Below, piece after piece: positions 18,062 through 28,730 of a stretch of DNA of 64,000 nt. The translations under genes and the position numbers were made by a program. The notes beneath the pieces were generated by a model. That model made no database searches. It saw nothing but the letters and a program-made list of their open reading frames with translations, and was not told the origin of the DNA. The DNA is taken from the NCBI GenBank assembly GCA_030295235.1, contig AP026159.1:47501-111500 (forward strand). The letters are read 5' to 3'. The stretch is from Fistulifera solaris. Lineage: Eukaryota > Bacillariophyta > Bacillariophyceae > Naviculales > Stauroneidaceae. Positions within the stretch are counted from its first letter, which is position 1. Every line of letters begins with the position of its first letter.

Positions 18062-18487
18062 TTAATCTACAATGGAGATACCCATATTTCTAGCAGTTCC
18101 TTCAACAATTCTCATCGCACTACTAATCTTTGTAGTATTTAAATCTGGTAATTTAATATTTGCAATTTCTTCTAATTGAGCTTTTGTAATTGATCCAACG
18201 CTTACGCGATTAGGAGTTGAAGAACCCTTTTTAACTTTAGCTGCATTTGCAAGTAATACAGATGCAGGTGGTGTTTTAAGAATAAATGTATAACTCCGAT
18301 CCTCAAATACCGAGATTTCAACAGGAATGATTAAGCCTGCCTTTTCGCTAGTACGTGCATTATATTCTTTACAAAAGGCTGTAATATTAACACCATGTTG
18401 ACCCAATGCGGGTCCAACAGGTGGAGCAGGTGTTGCTTTACCTGCAGGTAAAGCTAATTTTATTAATGCAGTAATTTTTTTAGCCAT
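18062..18487 (-). CDS. rpl11: 50S ribosomal protein L11
   Basis: The 141 residues start [20 protein letters not shown] and contain the proline-rich [15 protein letters not shown] region and the C-terminal rRNA-binding domain with [10 protein letters not shown]. Length is standard. It is the first gene of the L11-L1-L12 operon. Confidence 0.98.
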   Translation of the reverse strand: MAKKITALIKLALPAGKATPAPPVGPALGQHGVNITAFCKEYNARTSEKAGLIIPVEISVFEDRSYTFILKTPPASVLLANAAKVKKGSSTPNRVSVGSITKAQLEEIANIKLPDLNTTKISSAMRIVEGTARNMGISIVD

Positions 18488-18697
18488 GAAATTTTAATAG
18501 TATAATTTGATAAAAATCATTTCAATAAATTTAATTCTATTTGTATTTATCATTTATCTCAGTCTATTTGTAGATTTTTAACTAATTTGAATTTGAGGAT
18601 TCTAATAGTGATTTTGCTTGAGAATAAAAGTTTATTACAAATTATTAATTTAATTAAATTCTATCTAATAAAAGTAAAAACCTCTTTAAAAGAGAAA

Positions 18698-18770
18698 CGC
18701 GCCCTGAAGGACTTGAACCCTCGACATCTAATTTTGGAGACTAGCGTTCTACCAACTGAACTAAGAGCGC
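18698..18770 (-). tRNA. trnW(CCA): tRNA-Trp(CCA)
   Basis: The acceptor GCGCTCT/AGGGCGC pairs with one G-U, the anticodon is CCA and the discriminator is G, as usual for tRNA-Trp. Confidence 0.94.
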
Positions 18771-18840
18771 GCACCATTAATATAAACCGAATCAATTAAA
18801 ATGACAAGTTATAAATTTTAATTAACTTTTTAATCTTAAA

Positions 18841-20192
18841 ATGAACCAATCTGATCTAAATTTAAATCAAATCTCGATAAATAACTCTTTACCCAATAAT
18901 TTTTTAGCGGAACAAATAATTTTGAGTTCTTTATTAACTAATCAAGACGTAATCGAAGCAACAACTAGTTTACTTTCAGTGGAAGCTTTTTATTTTAAAA
19001 ATCACCAAGAAATTTATCGCGCAATTATTTTTATGAATAAAAATAATTTTCCGATTGATATCATAACGTTAATTAATTTTTTACAAACTAACGGGCTATT
19101 AGAAAAAACAGGTGGCTCAAAAGTATTAATTGATCTAGTCAGTCAACGTCCAAATGTAACACATCTTAGAGAATATATAAACTTAGTAAACGATAAATTT
19201 CTACGACGTTCAATAATTAAAATAGGATACGAAATAGTTAACTCAAGTTATACAACAAGTATCCCACTTACACAAATATTAAATGAGCTTGAAGAAAAAA
19301 TAGTTGATTTTAAAAATCAACTTTTGTTGTCACAATCTCTAGACAATGTTGAGTTATTAAATAGTATTTTTGCGAACTTAAAATCAAAATCTATCGAACC
19401 TTCTTTAGCTGGTCTATCTTCAGGATTTTATGATTTAGATTGTATGACTCAAGGATTTCAAAAGTCTGATCTAATTATTATTGCTGGACGACCTTCCATA
19501 GGAAAAACTGCTTTGATTTTGAACATAGTAGCAGATGTAGTGAGACAATCAAGACTCCCGGTTTTATTGTTTAGTCTTGAAATGTCCAAAGAACAAATTT
19601 TGTATCGTTTATTGTCAATTGAAACTCAAATTAGCCAATTAAGATTGAAGAGTGGTAATCTTGGAAAAGAAGACTGGGTTAAAATAAGTCGAGTAATACC
19701 AATTTTGGCAAAAGTACCATTATTCATTGATGACAATTTTAATTTATCAATTCAAGATATCCGGTCAAAAATAAAATCTATCCTTTTTGAACAAAGAAAC
19801 CTAGGCTTAATCGTAATTGATTATTTGCAATTAATGCAAAGTTCAGATTCAAAATAGAAAATCGAGTTCAAGAACTCGCTTATACTACTCGTGCACTAAA
19901 AATTTTAGCACGGGAATTTAATGTACCTATTGTAGTTTTGTCACAGCTTAGCAGAAATGTTGAAAATCGGGTTGACAAAAGACCTATATTATCGGATTTA
20001 CGAGAAAGTGGTTCAATTGAACAAGATGCAGATTTAATTTTGTTACTATATAAAAGTAGCAGCTACAACCAAGTAGATAAACAAACAGCTACACTGATAG
20101 AATTAATTATAGCAAAACAACGAAATGGTCCAACCGGCGTCGTAAAGTTAAAATTTAATCCGGATTCGACGAAATTTTTAGATTGGAATTAG
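18841..20192 (+). CDS. dnaB: Replicative DNA helicase DnaB (one apparent frameshift)
   Basis: It has an N-terminal primase-interacting domain ([16 protein letters not shown] near residue 23), a linker, and a RecA-like helicase domain with Walker [12 protein letters not shown] (about 218) and Walker [11 protein letters not shown] (about 322). Directly after [12 protein letters not shown] the frame stops. One extra A in AAAA at 19851-19854 joins it to the second half, which has LSQLSRNVE and the [19 protein letters not shown] motif, for 450 residues. A plastid dnaB is typical of red-lineage algae. It is intron-free and carries no intein. Confidence 0.93.
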
Positions 20193-20196
20193 TTAA

Positions 20197-20269
20197 TGCC
20201 CAGAACCAGATTCGAACTGGTGACACGAGGATCTTCAATCCACTGCTCTACCAACTGAGCTATCCGGGC
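20197..20269 (-). tRNA. trnF(GAA): tRNA-Phe(GAA)
   Basis: The acceptor GCCCGGA/TCTGGGC, the GAA anticodon in TTGAAGA and a standard T arm make a complete cloverleaf. It converges with dnaB, five bases from its stop. Confidence 0.95.
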
Positions 20270-20331
20270 TTACCACTGATATTAACAAAATTTGAATAAA
20301 ATTACAATAAAAAGTTTTTAATAATTGAAAC

Positions 20332-20360
20332 TTGACAATTTTTAAAAATTCCATTAAAGT
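20332..20360 (+). promoter_or_regulatory. likely promoter of the SRP RNA gene
   Basis: TTGACA (20332-20337), a 17-base spacer and TAAAGT (20355-20360, four of six matches to TATAAT) place a transcription start a few bases from the predicted 5' end of the SRP RNA. Confidence 0.5.
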
Positions 20361-20363
20361 TCG

Positions 20364-20468
20364 GCCCAGGATATAGAATTAGCATAATAAATTATTTAGT
20401 TTAATATGTCAGAATCGTAAGATAGCAGCATCAATTAAGTTTTAGGTTAGTGTTAAATCTATATCTTA
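20364..20468 (+). ncRNA. ffs: Plastid signal recognition particle RNA (4.5S-like)
   Basis: The conserved SRP54-binding apex is visible as GTCAGAATCGTAAGATAGCA at 20408-20427, followed by GCA, matching the bacterial pattern GUCAG...CGGAAG..AGCAGCA. Flanking arms TAAT/ATTA and AGGATATAGAATTAGCA with its partner at about 20450-20468 fold into one long hairpin. A promoter lies directly upstream. It would pair with cpSRP54 in targeting thylakoid proteins. The ends are approximate. Confidence 0.75.
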
Positions 20469-20634
20469 CTTTAATTCAGAGAGAGTATTTTATTTTTAAT
20501 ATTTGAACAATTCTATAACCGTATTTATATTTTAAAAAATATTAATTATATTTTTTTTGAAAACTTGATACAATGTTTATTGTAGTTAATCTTACTATTT
20601 TTAACTCTATTATTTACAATAACAGGAAATAAAA

Positions 20635-20751
20635 ATGACAGCTTCTTTAGGCAACTTTATCACTAGTTTATTTGCTGGTGCGTTTATCGCTCTAACTATT
20701 GGTGCAGTTTTAGTTTATATCAGCCAAAACGATCGAGTTACACGTGCTTAA
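20635..20751 (+). CDS. psbX: Photosystem II subunit X (PsbX)
   Basis: The 38-residue protein has one membrane helix (FITSLFAGAFIALTIGAVLV) and ends YISQNDRVTRA, as in PsbX. It sits at the PSII periphery near the QB side. AGGAAAT before the ATG may serve as ribosome-binding site. Confidence 0.92.
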   Translation: MTASLGNFITSLFAGAFIALTIGAVLVYISQNDRVTRA

Positions 20752-20897
20752 TTTTTCCTTTTTGAAGATTACTTACTAAATAAGTGAATACTTCAAATAA
20801 TCCTTAAGTCGTAGAACAAAAATAAAAATTTAATTATTATTTCTCTTATTTTTAGTTAATATGATGTAAGTGCTATTGAATCAAAATATAATATCTT

Positions 20898-21203
20898 ATG
20901 ATTAACTTTAGTTTTGGACCAAATATCTTTTTAGGTATTATTGTAGGCTTCGGGGTTCTTATATTATATTTTTTAAGAAATGTTAAACCAGAGGTTGCGA
21001 GAGATGAGGATATTTTTTTTGCCACAATTGGTCTTCTTTATAGTTGTATTTTAATTATCCATGGCTGGAGACTTGATCCAATCTTACTTTTTAGTCAAGT
21101 TTTAATTATTACAACGGTATTAGTAGCTGGTTGGGAAAATATTAGATTACGTGGTTTAATCGCAAATATCTCAAAACTTAATCGGAAAGAAAAAAATAAT
21201 TAA
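20898..21203 (+). CDS. ycf66: Ycf66 family membrane protein
   Basis: The 101 residues begin with an N-terminal helix (IFLGIIVGFGVLILYFLRNVKPEVARDEDIFF as consecutive short motifs) and two further hydrophobic segments, LLYSCILIIHGWRLDPILLFSQ and VLIITTVLVAGWENIRLRG. This is the conserved pattern of Ycf66, a thylakoid or envelope protein of unknown role. It lies between psbX and psbV on the same strand. Confidence 0.85.
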   Translation: MINFSFGPNIFLGIIVGFGVLILYFLRNVKPEVARDEDIFFATIGLLYSCILIIHGWRLDPILLFSQVLIITTVLVAGWENIRLRGLIANISKLNRKEKNN

Positions 21204-21253
21204 TCAATTTCAAATTATCTTGGTTTCAAATTTATAAATAATTATTTCAAATT

Positions 21254-21745
21254 ATGTCTAAAAAGTATTCACAACTTTTTTCATTAATGTTTTTTGCTGT
21301 TTTCAGTCTTTTTGTAACAACTGCTTCAGCTATCGAATTAGACGAAGCAACACGAACAGTTGTTGCAGATGGATCAGGTAAGACAATCGTGTTAACTCCA
21401 GAGCAAGTAAAACGCGGTAAACGTTTATTTAACGCGACTTGTGGTGCTTGTCACGTTGGTGGTATAACAAAGACTAATCCTAACGTTGGTTTAGACCCAG
21501 AAGCATTAAGTTTAGCGACGCCTCGTCGTGACAACATTGCAAGTCTAGTTGATTATATGAAAAATCCAACTACTTACGATGGTTTAGAATCAATTGCTGA
21601 AGTTCATCCGAGTATTAAAAGTGCTGATATTTATCCGCGTATGCGCTCAGTAACAGAAGAGGACTTAACAGCGATGGCTGGCCACATTTTATTATCACCT
21701 AAAGTTTTAAGTGAGAAATGGGGTGGCGGTAAAATTTACTATTAA
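21254..21745 (+). CDS. psbV: Cytochrome c550 (PsbV)
   Basis: The 163-residue precursor has a cleavable signal peptide ending near TTASA (about residue 26). Heme c attaches at CGACH (about 62-66), and a C-terminal histidine in AMAGHILL is the likely second ligand. The lumenal extrinsic subunit stabilises the PSII oxygen-evolving cluster in red-lineage algae and cyanobacteria. It is followed by a strong hairpin. Confidence 0.98.
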   Translation: MSKKYSQLFSLMFFAVFSLFVTTASAIELDEATRTVVADGSGKTIVLTPEQVKRGKRLFNATCGACHVGGITKTNPNVGLDPEALSLATPRRDNIASLVDYMKNPTTYDGLESIAEVHPSIKSADIYPRMRSVTEEDLTAMAGHILLSPKVLSEKWGGGKIYY

Positions 21746-21778
21746 TATTTCTAATAGTAATTTCTAATAGTAAATTTT

Positions 21779-21819
21779 AAAACTTCTCAACCTAAATTTT
21801 TTTTAGGTTGAGAAGTTTT
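21779..21819 (+). terminator. psbV terminator hairpin
   Basis: A perfect 18-bp stem (AAAACTTCTCAACCTAAA and its complement) has a T-rich loop. Just before it the unit TTTCTAATAGTAA occurs twice in tandem. Confidence 0.75.
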
Positions 21820-21862
21820 ACTGGATAACTTAAATTAAAATTGAGCGATCATTTTACAAAAA

Positions 21863-21931
21863 GCATGTAGCTCAGTGGATAGAGCATCAGATTCCGATTC
21901 TGAAAGCCAAGGGTTCGATTCCCTTCATGCT
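21863..21931 (+). tRNA. trnR(CCG): tRNA-Arg(CCG)
   Basis: The acceptor GCATGTA pairs with TTCATGC with one mismatch, the anticodon is CCG within TTCCGAT and the T loop is standard. Confidence 0.9.
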
Positions 21932-21959
21932 TATAGAAGTGAGAAGAAAGTATAATTTT

Positions 21960-22291
21960 GGGGCTGCCTTGGTTTCGACATTTAAAATTAGTTAATATAT
22001 GATTCAGGTCGAAGTGTACTCTTCGTAAAAATCTACAAATATTCCAATTAAATGCTAACAATATTATTTCATTTGTTTATAGATTAGTAAGTTTTATTGC
22101 TGTTAAAAACTATTCAACAAGATTAAAATTTGCTTTCTAATATAGTATAAAAAATTGTTCACTACATATAGACGTTTAAGTTCTGGTAGTTTAGAATAAC
22201 TCTATAAATCATTTGTTCTTTGTAACTAAACCTGTGAACGAGTATATTAAAAAATTTTAGATGGACATGGGTTCAATTCCCATCAGTTCCA
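21960..22291 (+). ncRNA. ssrA: tmRNA, one-piece
   Basis: The 5' GGGGCTG...GGTTTCGACA and 3' GGGTTCAATTCCCATCAGTT form the tRNA-like half, with acceptor GGGGCUG pairing CAGUUCC. An internal tag frame opens at GCT 22054 and ends TAA 22138-22140. It encodes 28 residues beginning ANNIISF and ending LKFAF, long but like other diatom plastid tags as I recall them. It rescues stalled plastid ribosomes and marks the products for proteolysis. It lies between trnR(CCG) and trnI(CAU). Confidence 0.93.
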
Positions 22292-22296
22292 TATTT

Positions 22297-22381
22297 GCAT
22301 TCGTGGCCGAGTGGTTGAAGGCACCGGACTCATAATCCGTTTTCCAATGGAACGTCACTGGTTCGAACCCAGTCGAATGCA
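22297..22381 (+). tRNA. trnI(CAU): tRNA-Ile(CAU), lysidine type, with an enlarged variable arm
   Basis: The acceptor GCATTCG/CGAATGC and the anticodon arm GGACTCATAATCC match the plastid tRNA-Ile2 pattern, whose C34 is changed to lysidine so that it reads AUA. The variable region is about 16 bases rather than the usual 5-7, giving 85 bases in all and a Ser/Leu-like appearance. The D arm GGCCGAGTGGTTGAAGGC also looks class II. Identity as Ile rather than Met rests on similarity to plant trnI(CAU). Confidence 0.8.
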
Positions 22382-22471
22382 TACTTAAAAACAATATTTT
22401 TATATTGTTTTTTCAAGATCTAATTGTAAACTTGCTAGCATAGAAACAATTATTCAGAATCATTCGAACTT

Positions 22472-22834
22472 ATGCTTAAATTAAATCCAGAAGAAACGAT
22501 TAAAAAAATTGAAGCTCCATTTTTAAAATCAGACCTTCCGAAACTGTCTATTGGTGATAATGTTAAAATCGGTATAAAAATTATTGAAGGTAATAAAGAA
22601 CGAGTTCAGTTTTATGAGGGTACTATAATTGCCAAAAAAAATAGTTCATTGAATACAACAGTTACTGTTCGAAAAATTTTTCAAGGAATCGGTGTTGAAA
22701 GGGTATTTCTACTTCATTCGCCGAAAATTGATTCGATAACTGTTTTACGTTCATCGAAAGTGAGAAGAGCAAAATTATACTATTTACGCAATTTAAAAGG
22801 TAAAGCAGGTCGTTTAAAACAAATATTCAAATAA
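22472..22834 (+). CDS. rpl19: 50S ribosomal protein L19
   Basis: The 120 residues contain the L19 core IGDNVKIGIKIIEGNKERVQFYEGTIIAKK, visible as consecutive motifs, then TVRKIFQGIGVERVFLLHSP and the basic end RRAKLYYLRNLKGKAGRLK. It lies at the subunit interface. The frame is intact and about 95 bases separate it from petF. Confidence 0.97.
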   Translation: MLKLNPEETIKKIEAPFLKSDLPKLSIGDNVKIGIKIIEGNKERVQFYEGTIIAKKNSSLNTTVTVRKIFQGIGVERVFLLHSPKIDSITVLRSSKVRRAKLYYLRNLKGKAGRLKQIFK

Positions 22835-22928
22835 AAAAGTTTGATTTGTATTAAATTTACATAGTATAATATAAAGTAGCAAAGTAATAATAGGTTTACT
22901 TTCTAGATCATTAAAAATAAGGAGTTAT

Positions 22929-23228
22929 ATGGTTACTTATAAAGTTACATTATTAAGTGAAGAAGAAGGTATCAATTCAACAATTGATTGTAATGACGAT
23001 GTATTCATTTTAGATGCAGCTGAAGAACAAGGTATTGAATTACCTTATTCATGTCGTGCTGGTGCTTGTTCTACTTGTGCTGGTAAAGTGACAGCAGGTA
23101 GTATTGATCAGTCAGAACAAACATTCTTAGATGACGATCAAGTTGGCGCTGGTTTTGTTTTAACTTGTATCGCATATCCAAAATCTGACTGTACAATTCT
23201 AGTTCACCAAGAAGACGAATTATACTAA
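22929..23228 (+). CDS. petF: Ferredoxin, plant-type [2Fe-2S]
   Basis: The 99-residue soluble electron carrier has cluster cysteines in [13 protein letters not shown] and a fourth in FVLTCIAYP, giving C-X4-C-X2-C and a distal C. It accepts electrons from PSI and feeds FNR, nitrite reductase and thioredoxin reductase. Strong Shine-Dalgarno AAGGAG precedes the ATG by five bases. It converges with petA across a hairpin. Confidence 0.98.
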   Translation: MVTYKVTLLSEEEGINSTIDCNDDVFILDAAEEQGIELPYSCRAGACSTCAGKVTAGSIDQSEQTFLDDDQVGAGFVLTCIAYPKSDCTILVHQEDELY

Positions 23229-23239
23229 TTAAAATAAAA

Positions 23240-23279
23240 AAAAACACAACTACTATATGGATATAATGGTTGTGTTTTT
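23240..23279. terminator. hairpin between convergent petF and petA
   Basis: An 11-bp stem AAAAACACAAC/GTTGTGTTTTT encloses an 18-base loop and can serve both strands. Confidence 0.65.
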
Positions 23280-23295
23280 ATAATGTTTAAACAGA

Positions 23296-24240
23296 TTAGA
23301 AATTTAATTCTGCTGCTTGAACTTTCTCAAATTGTTTTTTCTTTAATACTAAAGTAATTTGTGTTAATAATACACTGAAACAGAAGATTAAATAGCCAAT
23401 GATTCGACTTGGATCTTGTAAAACAATTTCTGATTCTTCTTGACCAAATCCACCGACATTCGGATCAGAATTTAAAGCTTGATCCGCTTTTACTATATCA
23501 CCCTGTTTTACGATTAAATTTAAGCCAGCTGGTACAGTTGCTGATGCTTTAGTACCATTTGAATTAACGATTACTACGTTAAAATCACCTTTTTCCGATG
23601 TTACGATTTCACTAATCTGACCAGCTTGTGGAGCTGTGAAGACGTTAACATTGCTCTTTTCACCGGTCGGGTAAACTTGACCACGGCCCCGGTTACCACC
23701 AGCGTAGAACGGATATGTTAAATATTTCACATCAGAATTTTTTGCTGGATCTGGAGAAATTACAGGGAAAATTAATTCTTGATGAGTTTTTCCAGCAATT
23801 GGTCCTACTACTAAGATATTATCAAATTCTGTACTATAAGGTGAAATGAAAACACCTTTATTTTTCGCTTTAACTTCTTCTGGAATTTGATTTTTCGGAG
23901 CTAATTTAAATCCTTCCGGTAAAATTAAAATCCCACCAACGTTTAAATCTGCTTGTTTACCGTTGGCACCAATTTGTTTTTTACTTGTATCATATGGTAC
24001 TTTAATCTCTACCTCAAATACTGAATTTGGAAGAACTGCCTGTGGAGCTTCAACTTCGATTGCTTTTTCATTTAAATGACAATTTGCACAAGCTAGTTTT
24101 CCATTGGCTGCACGCGGGTTTGAATAATTTTGTTGTGCAAAAACTGGATATGCTGCTGACTCTTGAATACAAAAACCAAATGAATTTATACCAATTGTTA
24201 AAGCAAATAAAAGACTTTTAAAAAACTTGTTAGTCGTCAT
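23296..24240 (-). CDS. petA: Cytochrome f precursor
   Basis: The 314-residue protein has a signal peptide with cleavage probably after ESAA (about residue 30), which makes the N-terminal tyrosine of YPVFAQQNY the heme ligand. Heme attaches at CANCH (about 51-55). A large lumenal domain follows, with a single C-terminal membrane anchor ([20 protein letters not shown]). The frame is intact. The tatC gene lies upstream on the same strand, about 40 bases away. Confidence 0.98.
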   Translation of the reverse strand: MTTNKFFKSLLFALTIGINSFGFCIQESAAYPVFAQQNYSNPRAANGKLACANCHLNEKAIEVEAPQAVLPNSVFEVEIKVPYDTSKKQIGANGKQADLNVGGILILPEGFKLAPKNQIPEEVKAKNKGVFISPYSTEFDNILVVGPIAGKTHQELIFPVISPDPAKNSDVKYLTYPFYAGGNRGRGQVYPTGEKSNVNVFTAPQAGQISEIVTSEKGDFNVVIVNSNGTKASATVPAGLNLIVKQGDIVKADQALNSDPNVGGFGQEESEIVLQDPSRIIGYLIFCFSVLLTQITLVLKKKQFEKVQAAELNF

Positions 24241-24280
24241 AGTTAAATACTTTCTAAGTCTGGATATTTCATTATATAAA

Positions 24281-25022
24281 TTAGTTCTTTAATAAAAACA
24301 AGATACCTAATCCTGAAAAGTACAACAGTAAAATTGCTAAAGATAACAATAACTGAGTTAGAGGATCAGTTGAGGGTGTTAATACAGCCCCAAGAATGGT
24401 TGACATTAATATTATATATCGCCAGGCACCTAACATTTGCTTAGGGGATACAATATTGAGTAAACCAAGTAATATTTGAATAATCGGAATTTGAAACGCT
24501 AATCCGGTACTGTAAAATAAGACCAAAATAAATTCAAAATATTGATCAAAAGACCAAAAGGGTTCCAATACTTCTTCACTATAATTTAAAAAAAAAGTTT
24601 AAAGCTGCTGGAACTAAAGTGTAATAAGAAAAAGCTAAGCCTAATCCAAATAAAAGTAAAGAACCTAATAGTAAAGGTAAAATAATTCTAGTTTCTTTTT
24701 TTGTTAATCCAGGTAACAAAAATAATATTAACTGACCAATTGCAAAAGGACTTGAAAAAAGTAAACCTGTATAAAATGATATTTTAATTGTTGAGATAAA
24801 ATATTCACCAGGTGCAATTTGAAAGAATTTTACATTACTTACTGGAAATTCGAGTATTTGAACTAAACTTTTAACCTCGATAAATGCCAAACATGTTAAG
24901 ACTAAAACTACTCCAAATACTAGAAAAATACGTTGACGTAATTCTTCAATATGTTCTGAAAATGGTAATTCTAGAGTCACAGGTGCATTATTTATAAAAT
25001 TAAAATTAGAATTGTTAACCAT
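24281..25022 (-). CDS. tatC: TatC / Ycf43, twin-arginine translocase subunit (one apparent frameshift)
   Basis: The N-terminus carries [10 protein letters not shown], the diagnostic TatC motif, followed by hydrophobic helices. The frame stops after ALNFFFKL at a run of nine A on the + strand (24588-24596). One base fewer joins it to the second half, with [23 protein letters not shown] and the last helices, for 246 residues and about six membrane segments. It recognises Tat signal peptides, such as that of the Rieske protein, at the thylakoid. Confidence 0.92.
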
Positions 25023-25059
25023 ATAATCTAACTATACATTTACTCTTCTATTTAATTTG

Positions 25060-25101
25060 ATCTTTCACAAGTCTTCTAAAGGTAGAAGAAATGTGAAAGA
25101 T
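25060..25101 (-). terminator. atpE 3' hairpin
   Basis: ATCTTTCACA/TGTGAAAGAT (10 bp) encloses a second stem TCTTCT/AGAAGA. It starts about 30 bases past the atpE stop. Confidence 0.65.
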
Positions 25102-25129
25102 TTAAGTTACGATCTAACTAATAATGTTT

Positions 25130-25531
25130 CTATGATAAATAGTTAACAGCTTCTAATCGAGCCGTCGCTTTCTTTAATTCGATAGAAGCATCTAATCTAG
25201 CTTTGCTTGTTTCTGAATTTTCAACTGCTAACGTAGCTTTTTCTAATTCTTTTGTAGCTTCACTTAATTCAATAGTAGTTAGTTCTTCTACGTCATTAAC
25301 TAAAACTGTTACACGATTACGATCAATCTCTGCTAGACCACCACATAAAATAATAGGTGTCCATTTATCGTTTAATTTGATACGTAATAATCCAGTATCT
25401 AAAGCTGTTATTAAGGCTGCGTGGCCATCTAATACCCCTACCTGACCAGTTAAACCAGGTAAAACAACTTCATCAGCTGTTGTTGAGCATATTACTCTGT
25501 CAGGGGTAAGAACTCGAATGTTCATAACCAT
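25130..25531 (-). CDS. atpE: ATP synthase CF1 epsilon subunit
   Basis: The 133 residues contain the beta-sandwich with RVLTPDRVICSTTADEVVLPG and GVLDGHAALITALDTG, then an alpha-helical hairpin C-terminus that can inhibit rotation. Start and length fit the family. It follows atpB by 12 bases in the usual atpB-atpE operon. Confidence 0.98.
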   Translation of the reverse strand: MVMNIRVLTPDRVICSTTADEVVLPGLTGQVGVLDGHAALITALDTGLLRIKLNDKWTPIILCGGLAEIDRNRVTVLVNDVEELTTIELSEATKELEKATLAVENSETSKARLDASIELKKATARLEAVNYLS

Positions 25532-25543
25532 ATATCGTACTCC

Positions 25544-26977
<1,434 letters not shown>

Positions 26978-27036
26978 TTAACATATTTAAAATACTGAAG
27001 AATAAATATACTTTCACGGTCTTATCTACCATTTAA

Positions 27037-27057
27037 AATCTTAAAAAACTTAAGATT
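27037..27057 (-). terminator. small hairpin between ycf3 and atpB
   Basis: AATCTTAA/TTAAGATT (8 bp, 5-base loop) lies about 85 bases past the ycf3 stop and 65 before the atpB start. It could end ycf3 transcripts or lie in the atpB leader. Confidence 0.4.
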
Positions 27058-27139
27058 CTATACTTTACTACCATTGTACAACAAAATCTGTTCAATGAGT
27101 GGATAGAATGATCTTTTTAAAACCTAAATAAATTAATTT

Positions 27140-27646
27140 TTAACTATTTTCATTTACGCGACCAGTCACTTTTAACCAGTTTCGTGCTCCAGGATAATTG
27201 TCCGGTGCTAATTTCAAAGCTTGAATCCAATATTCGGCTGCTTTATCAAATAATTCTTTTGATAATTCTACATATTCATCTTCTTCTAAACTTTGTGCTC
27301 GAAGAGCTTGAGAATGATAAATAACTGCAATATTATTTAAAGCTTGTGGAAGATTTGAGTTTAATGAAAGTGCTTGATGATAAAATTCTAACGCTTGAGT
27401 ATATTTACCGGTGTTACCATAAATTAAACCAATGTTATATAGTGTGTAACTTCTATCATATGGATCTTCCTCTACTTGAAGTGCTTCATAATAATTCTGT
27501 AATGCTTCAGCATAGCGTCCTTTCGACTGTGCACTCATTCCAGCTCTGTAATAAGAGAAGGCCTCTTTCTCTTGTTTACTAGCTGGTAGCACTTTTAAAA
27601 GAATATCAGCAATAACTGTAAATGTTTTATCGATAAAATTTCCCAC
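27140..27646 (-). CDS. ycf3: Ycf3, PSI assembly TPR protein
   Basis: The 168 residues carry three tetratricopeptide repeats (around [56 protein letters not shown] and [15 protein letters not shown], as consecutive motifs), which chaperone PsaA/PsaB during PSI assembly. It is intron-free, unlike the land-plant gene. The frame is intact with ATG start and standard length. Confidence 0.97.
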   Translation of the reverse strand: MGNFIDKTFTVIADILLKVLPASKQEKEAFSYYRAGMSAQSKGRYAEALQNYYEALQVEEDPYDRSYTLYNIGLIYGNTGKYTQALEFYHQALSLNSNLPQALNNIAVIYHSQALRAQSLEEDEYVELSKELFDKAAEYWIQALKLAPDNYPGARNWLKVTGRVNENS

Positions 27647-27681
27647 AAAATTGTCCCTATAAATTTTATAAATCTATTAAG

Positions 27682-27745
27682 TAAGAGCATAAATGAGAGC
27701 TACTACACAGTTATATTTTATAATAACTCTCATTTATTGTTCTTA
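27682..27745 (-). terminator. rps18 3' hairpin
   Basis: An 18-base arm (27682-27699) pairs almost fully with 27727-27745, including ATAAATGAGAG/CTCTCATTTAT. It overlaps the rps18 stop codon and ends rpl33-rps18 transcription. Confidence 0.6.
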
Positions 27746-27955
27746 GTTAGAAGCAATGAACGGAAATAATGATAAAATACGCGCGCGTTTGATTGCTTTT
27801 GCTAATTTTCGTTGTTGTTGAACTGTTACCCCTGTAGCACGACGAGGAAGAATTTTGCCTTGTTCTGTTACAAATAGTGATAATAAATCAATATCTTTAT
27901 AATCAATTTTTTGGGTTAAGCTAATCGGTGAACTATGTTGTTTTTTTGATCCCAT
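27743..27955 (-). CDS. rps18: 30S ribosomal protein S18
   Basis: The 70 residues include [28 protein letters not shown] and the conserved [20 protein letters not shown] as separate motifs. It follows rpl33 by three bases, the standard rpl33-rps18 pair. Confidence 0.97.
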   Translation of the reverse strand: MGSKKQHSSPISLTQKIDYKDIDLLSLFVTEQGKILPRRATGVTVQQQRKLAKAIKRARILSLFPFIASN

Positions 27956-27958
27956 AAG

Positions 27959-28153
27959 TTATTTTATTTCTTTATGAATAGTAGGTTTATTACAATGTGG
28001 ACAATATTTTTTCAATTCTAATCGTTCTGGATTGTTTCGACGGTTCTTTTGTGTATGATAACGTGATACACCTTGTGAACGTTTATTTAAATTTGAACGA
28101 CACTCAATACATTCTAAAGTAATCAAAATTCGTGCACCTTTATTTTTTGCCAT
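27959..28153 (-). CDS. rpl33: 50S ribosomal protein L33
   Basis: The 64 residues retain the zinc-ribbon cysteine pairs CIEC and CPHC and the basic [22 protein letters not shown] segment. Length is normal. It is the first gene of rpl33-rps18. Confidence 0.97.
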   Translation of the reverse strand: MAKNKGARILITLECIECRSNLNKRSQGVSRYHTQKNRRNNPERLELKKYCPHCNKPTIHKEIK

Positions 28154-28343
28154 ATAATTTTTTAGTAAAAATTTTTACTAATATACTGCCTAAAATTTTT
28201 GATCTTATCAAGGTTTAAGAATTATTCTGCCCATAAAAATTTTTATTTTAAGAACTTTTAATTTTCTTTTAAATAGATTATAGTAAGTTATAACGTAACT
28301 TTTAAAAATAATAATAAAAATATTTATCTAATCAACTTATAGT

Positions 28344-28625
28344 ATGGCTAATAATAAATCAGCAGAGAAAAGAATTAAGACGAACGAGCGCAATCGTTTA
28401 AGAAATCGATTATATAAAAGTTCAGTACGTACCTTAACTAAAACTTTCCTAAAAAATTTAGAGATTTATAAAAAATCACAAAGTATTGAGGATAAAGAAA
28501 AAGCTCAAAATCTTTTAAATTCGATTTACAGTTTAATTGATAAAGGTACGAAAAAAAATGTTTTTCATAAAAACACGGCATCACGAAAAAAATCACAATT
28601 GGCAGGCTATTTAAAAGCTGCCTAA
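28344..28625 (+). CDS. rps20: 30S ribosomal protein S20
   Basis: The 93 residues are lysine-rich and helical, starting MANNKSAEKRIKTNERNRLRNR and ending GTKKNVFHKNTASRKKSQLAGYLKA, as in S20. It heads the forward block rps20-rpoB-rpoC1-rpoC2-rps2-tsf. Confidence 0.96.
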   Translation: MANNKSAEKRIKTNERNRLRNRLYKSSVRTLTKTFLKNLEIYKKSQSIEDKEKAQNLLNSIYSLIDKGTKKNVFHKNTASRKKSQLAGYLKAA

Positions 28626-28730
28626 CTATAAAATTAAATATGAAAATATTAATTAACTTTTAAATTAGCAAATATTTTTATATTTAATTGTTCACTAAAT
28701 TTATAGATAATTCGTTAACTAACAAAAATT

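Noticed and set aside
22297-22381. A serine or leucine tRNA with CAU anticodon
   Set aside because: The long variable arm suggests it, but the acceptor and the GGACTCATAATCC arm match plastid tRNA-Ile(CAU), which is otherwise missing from the window.
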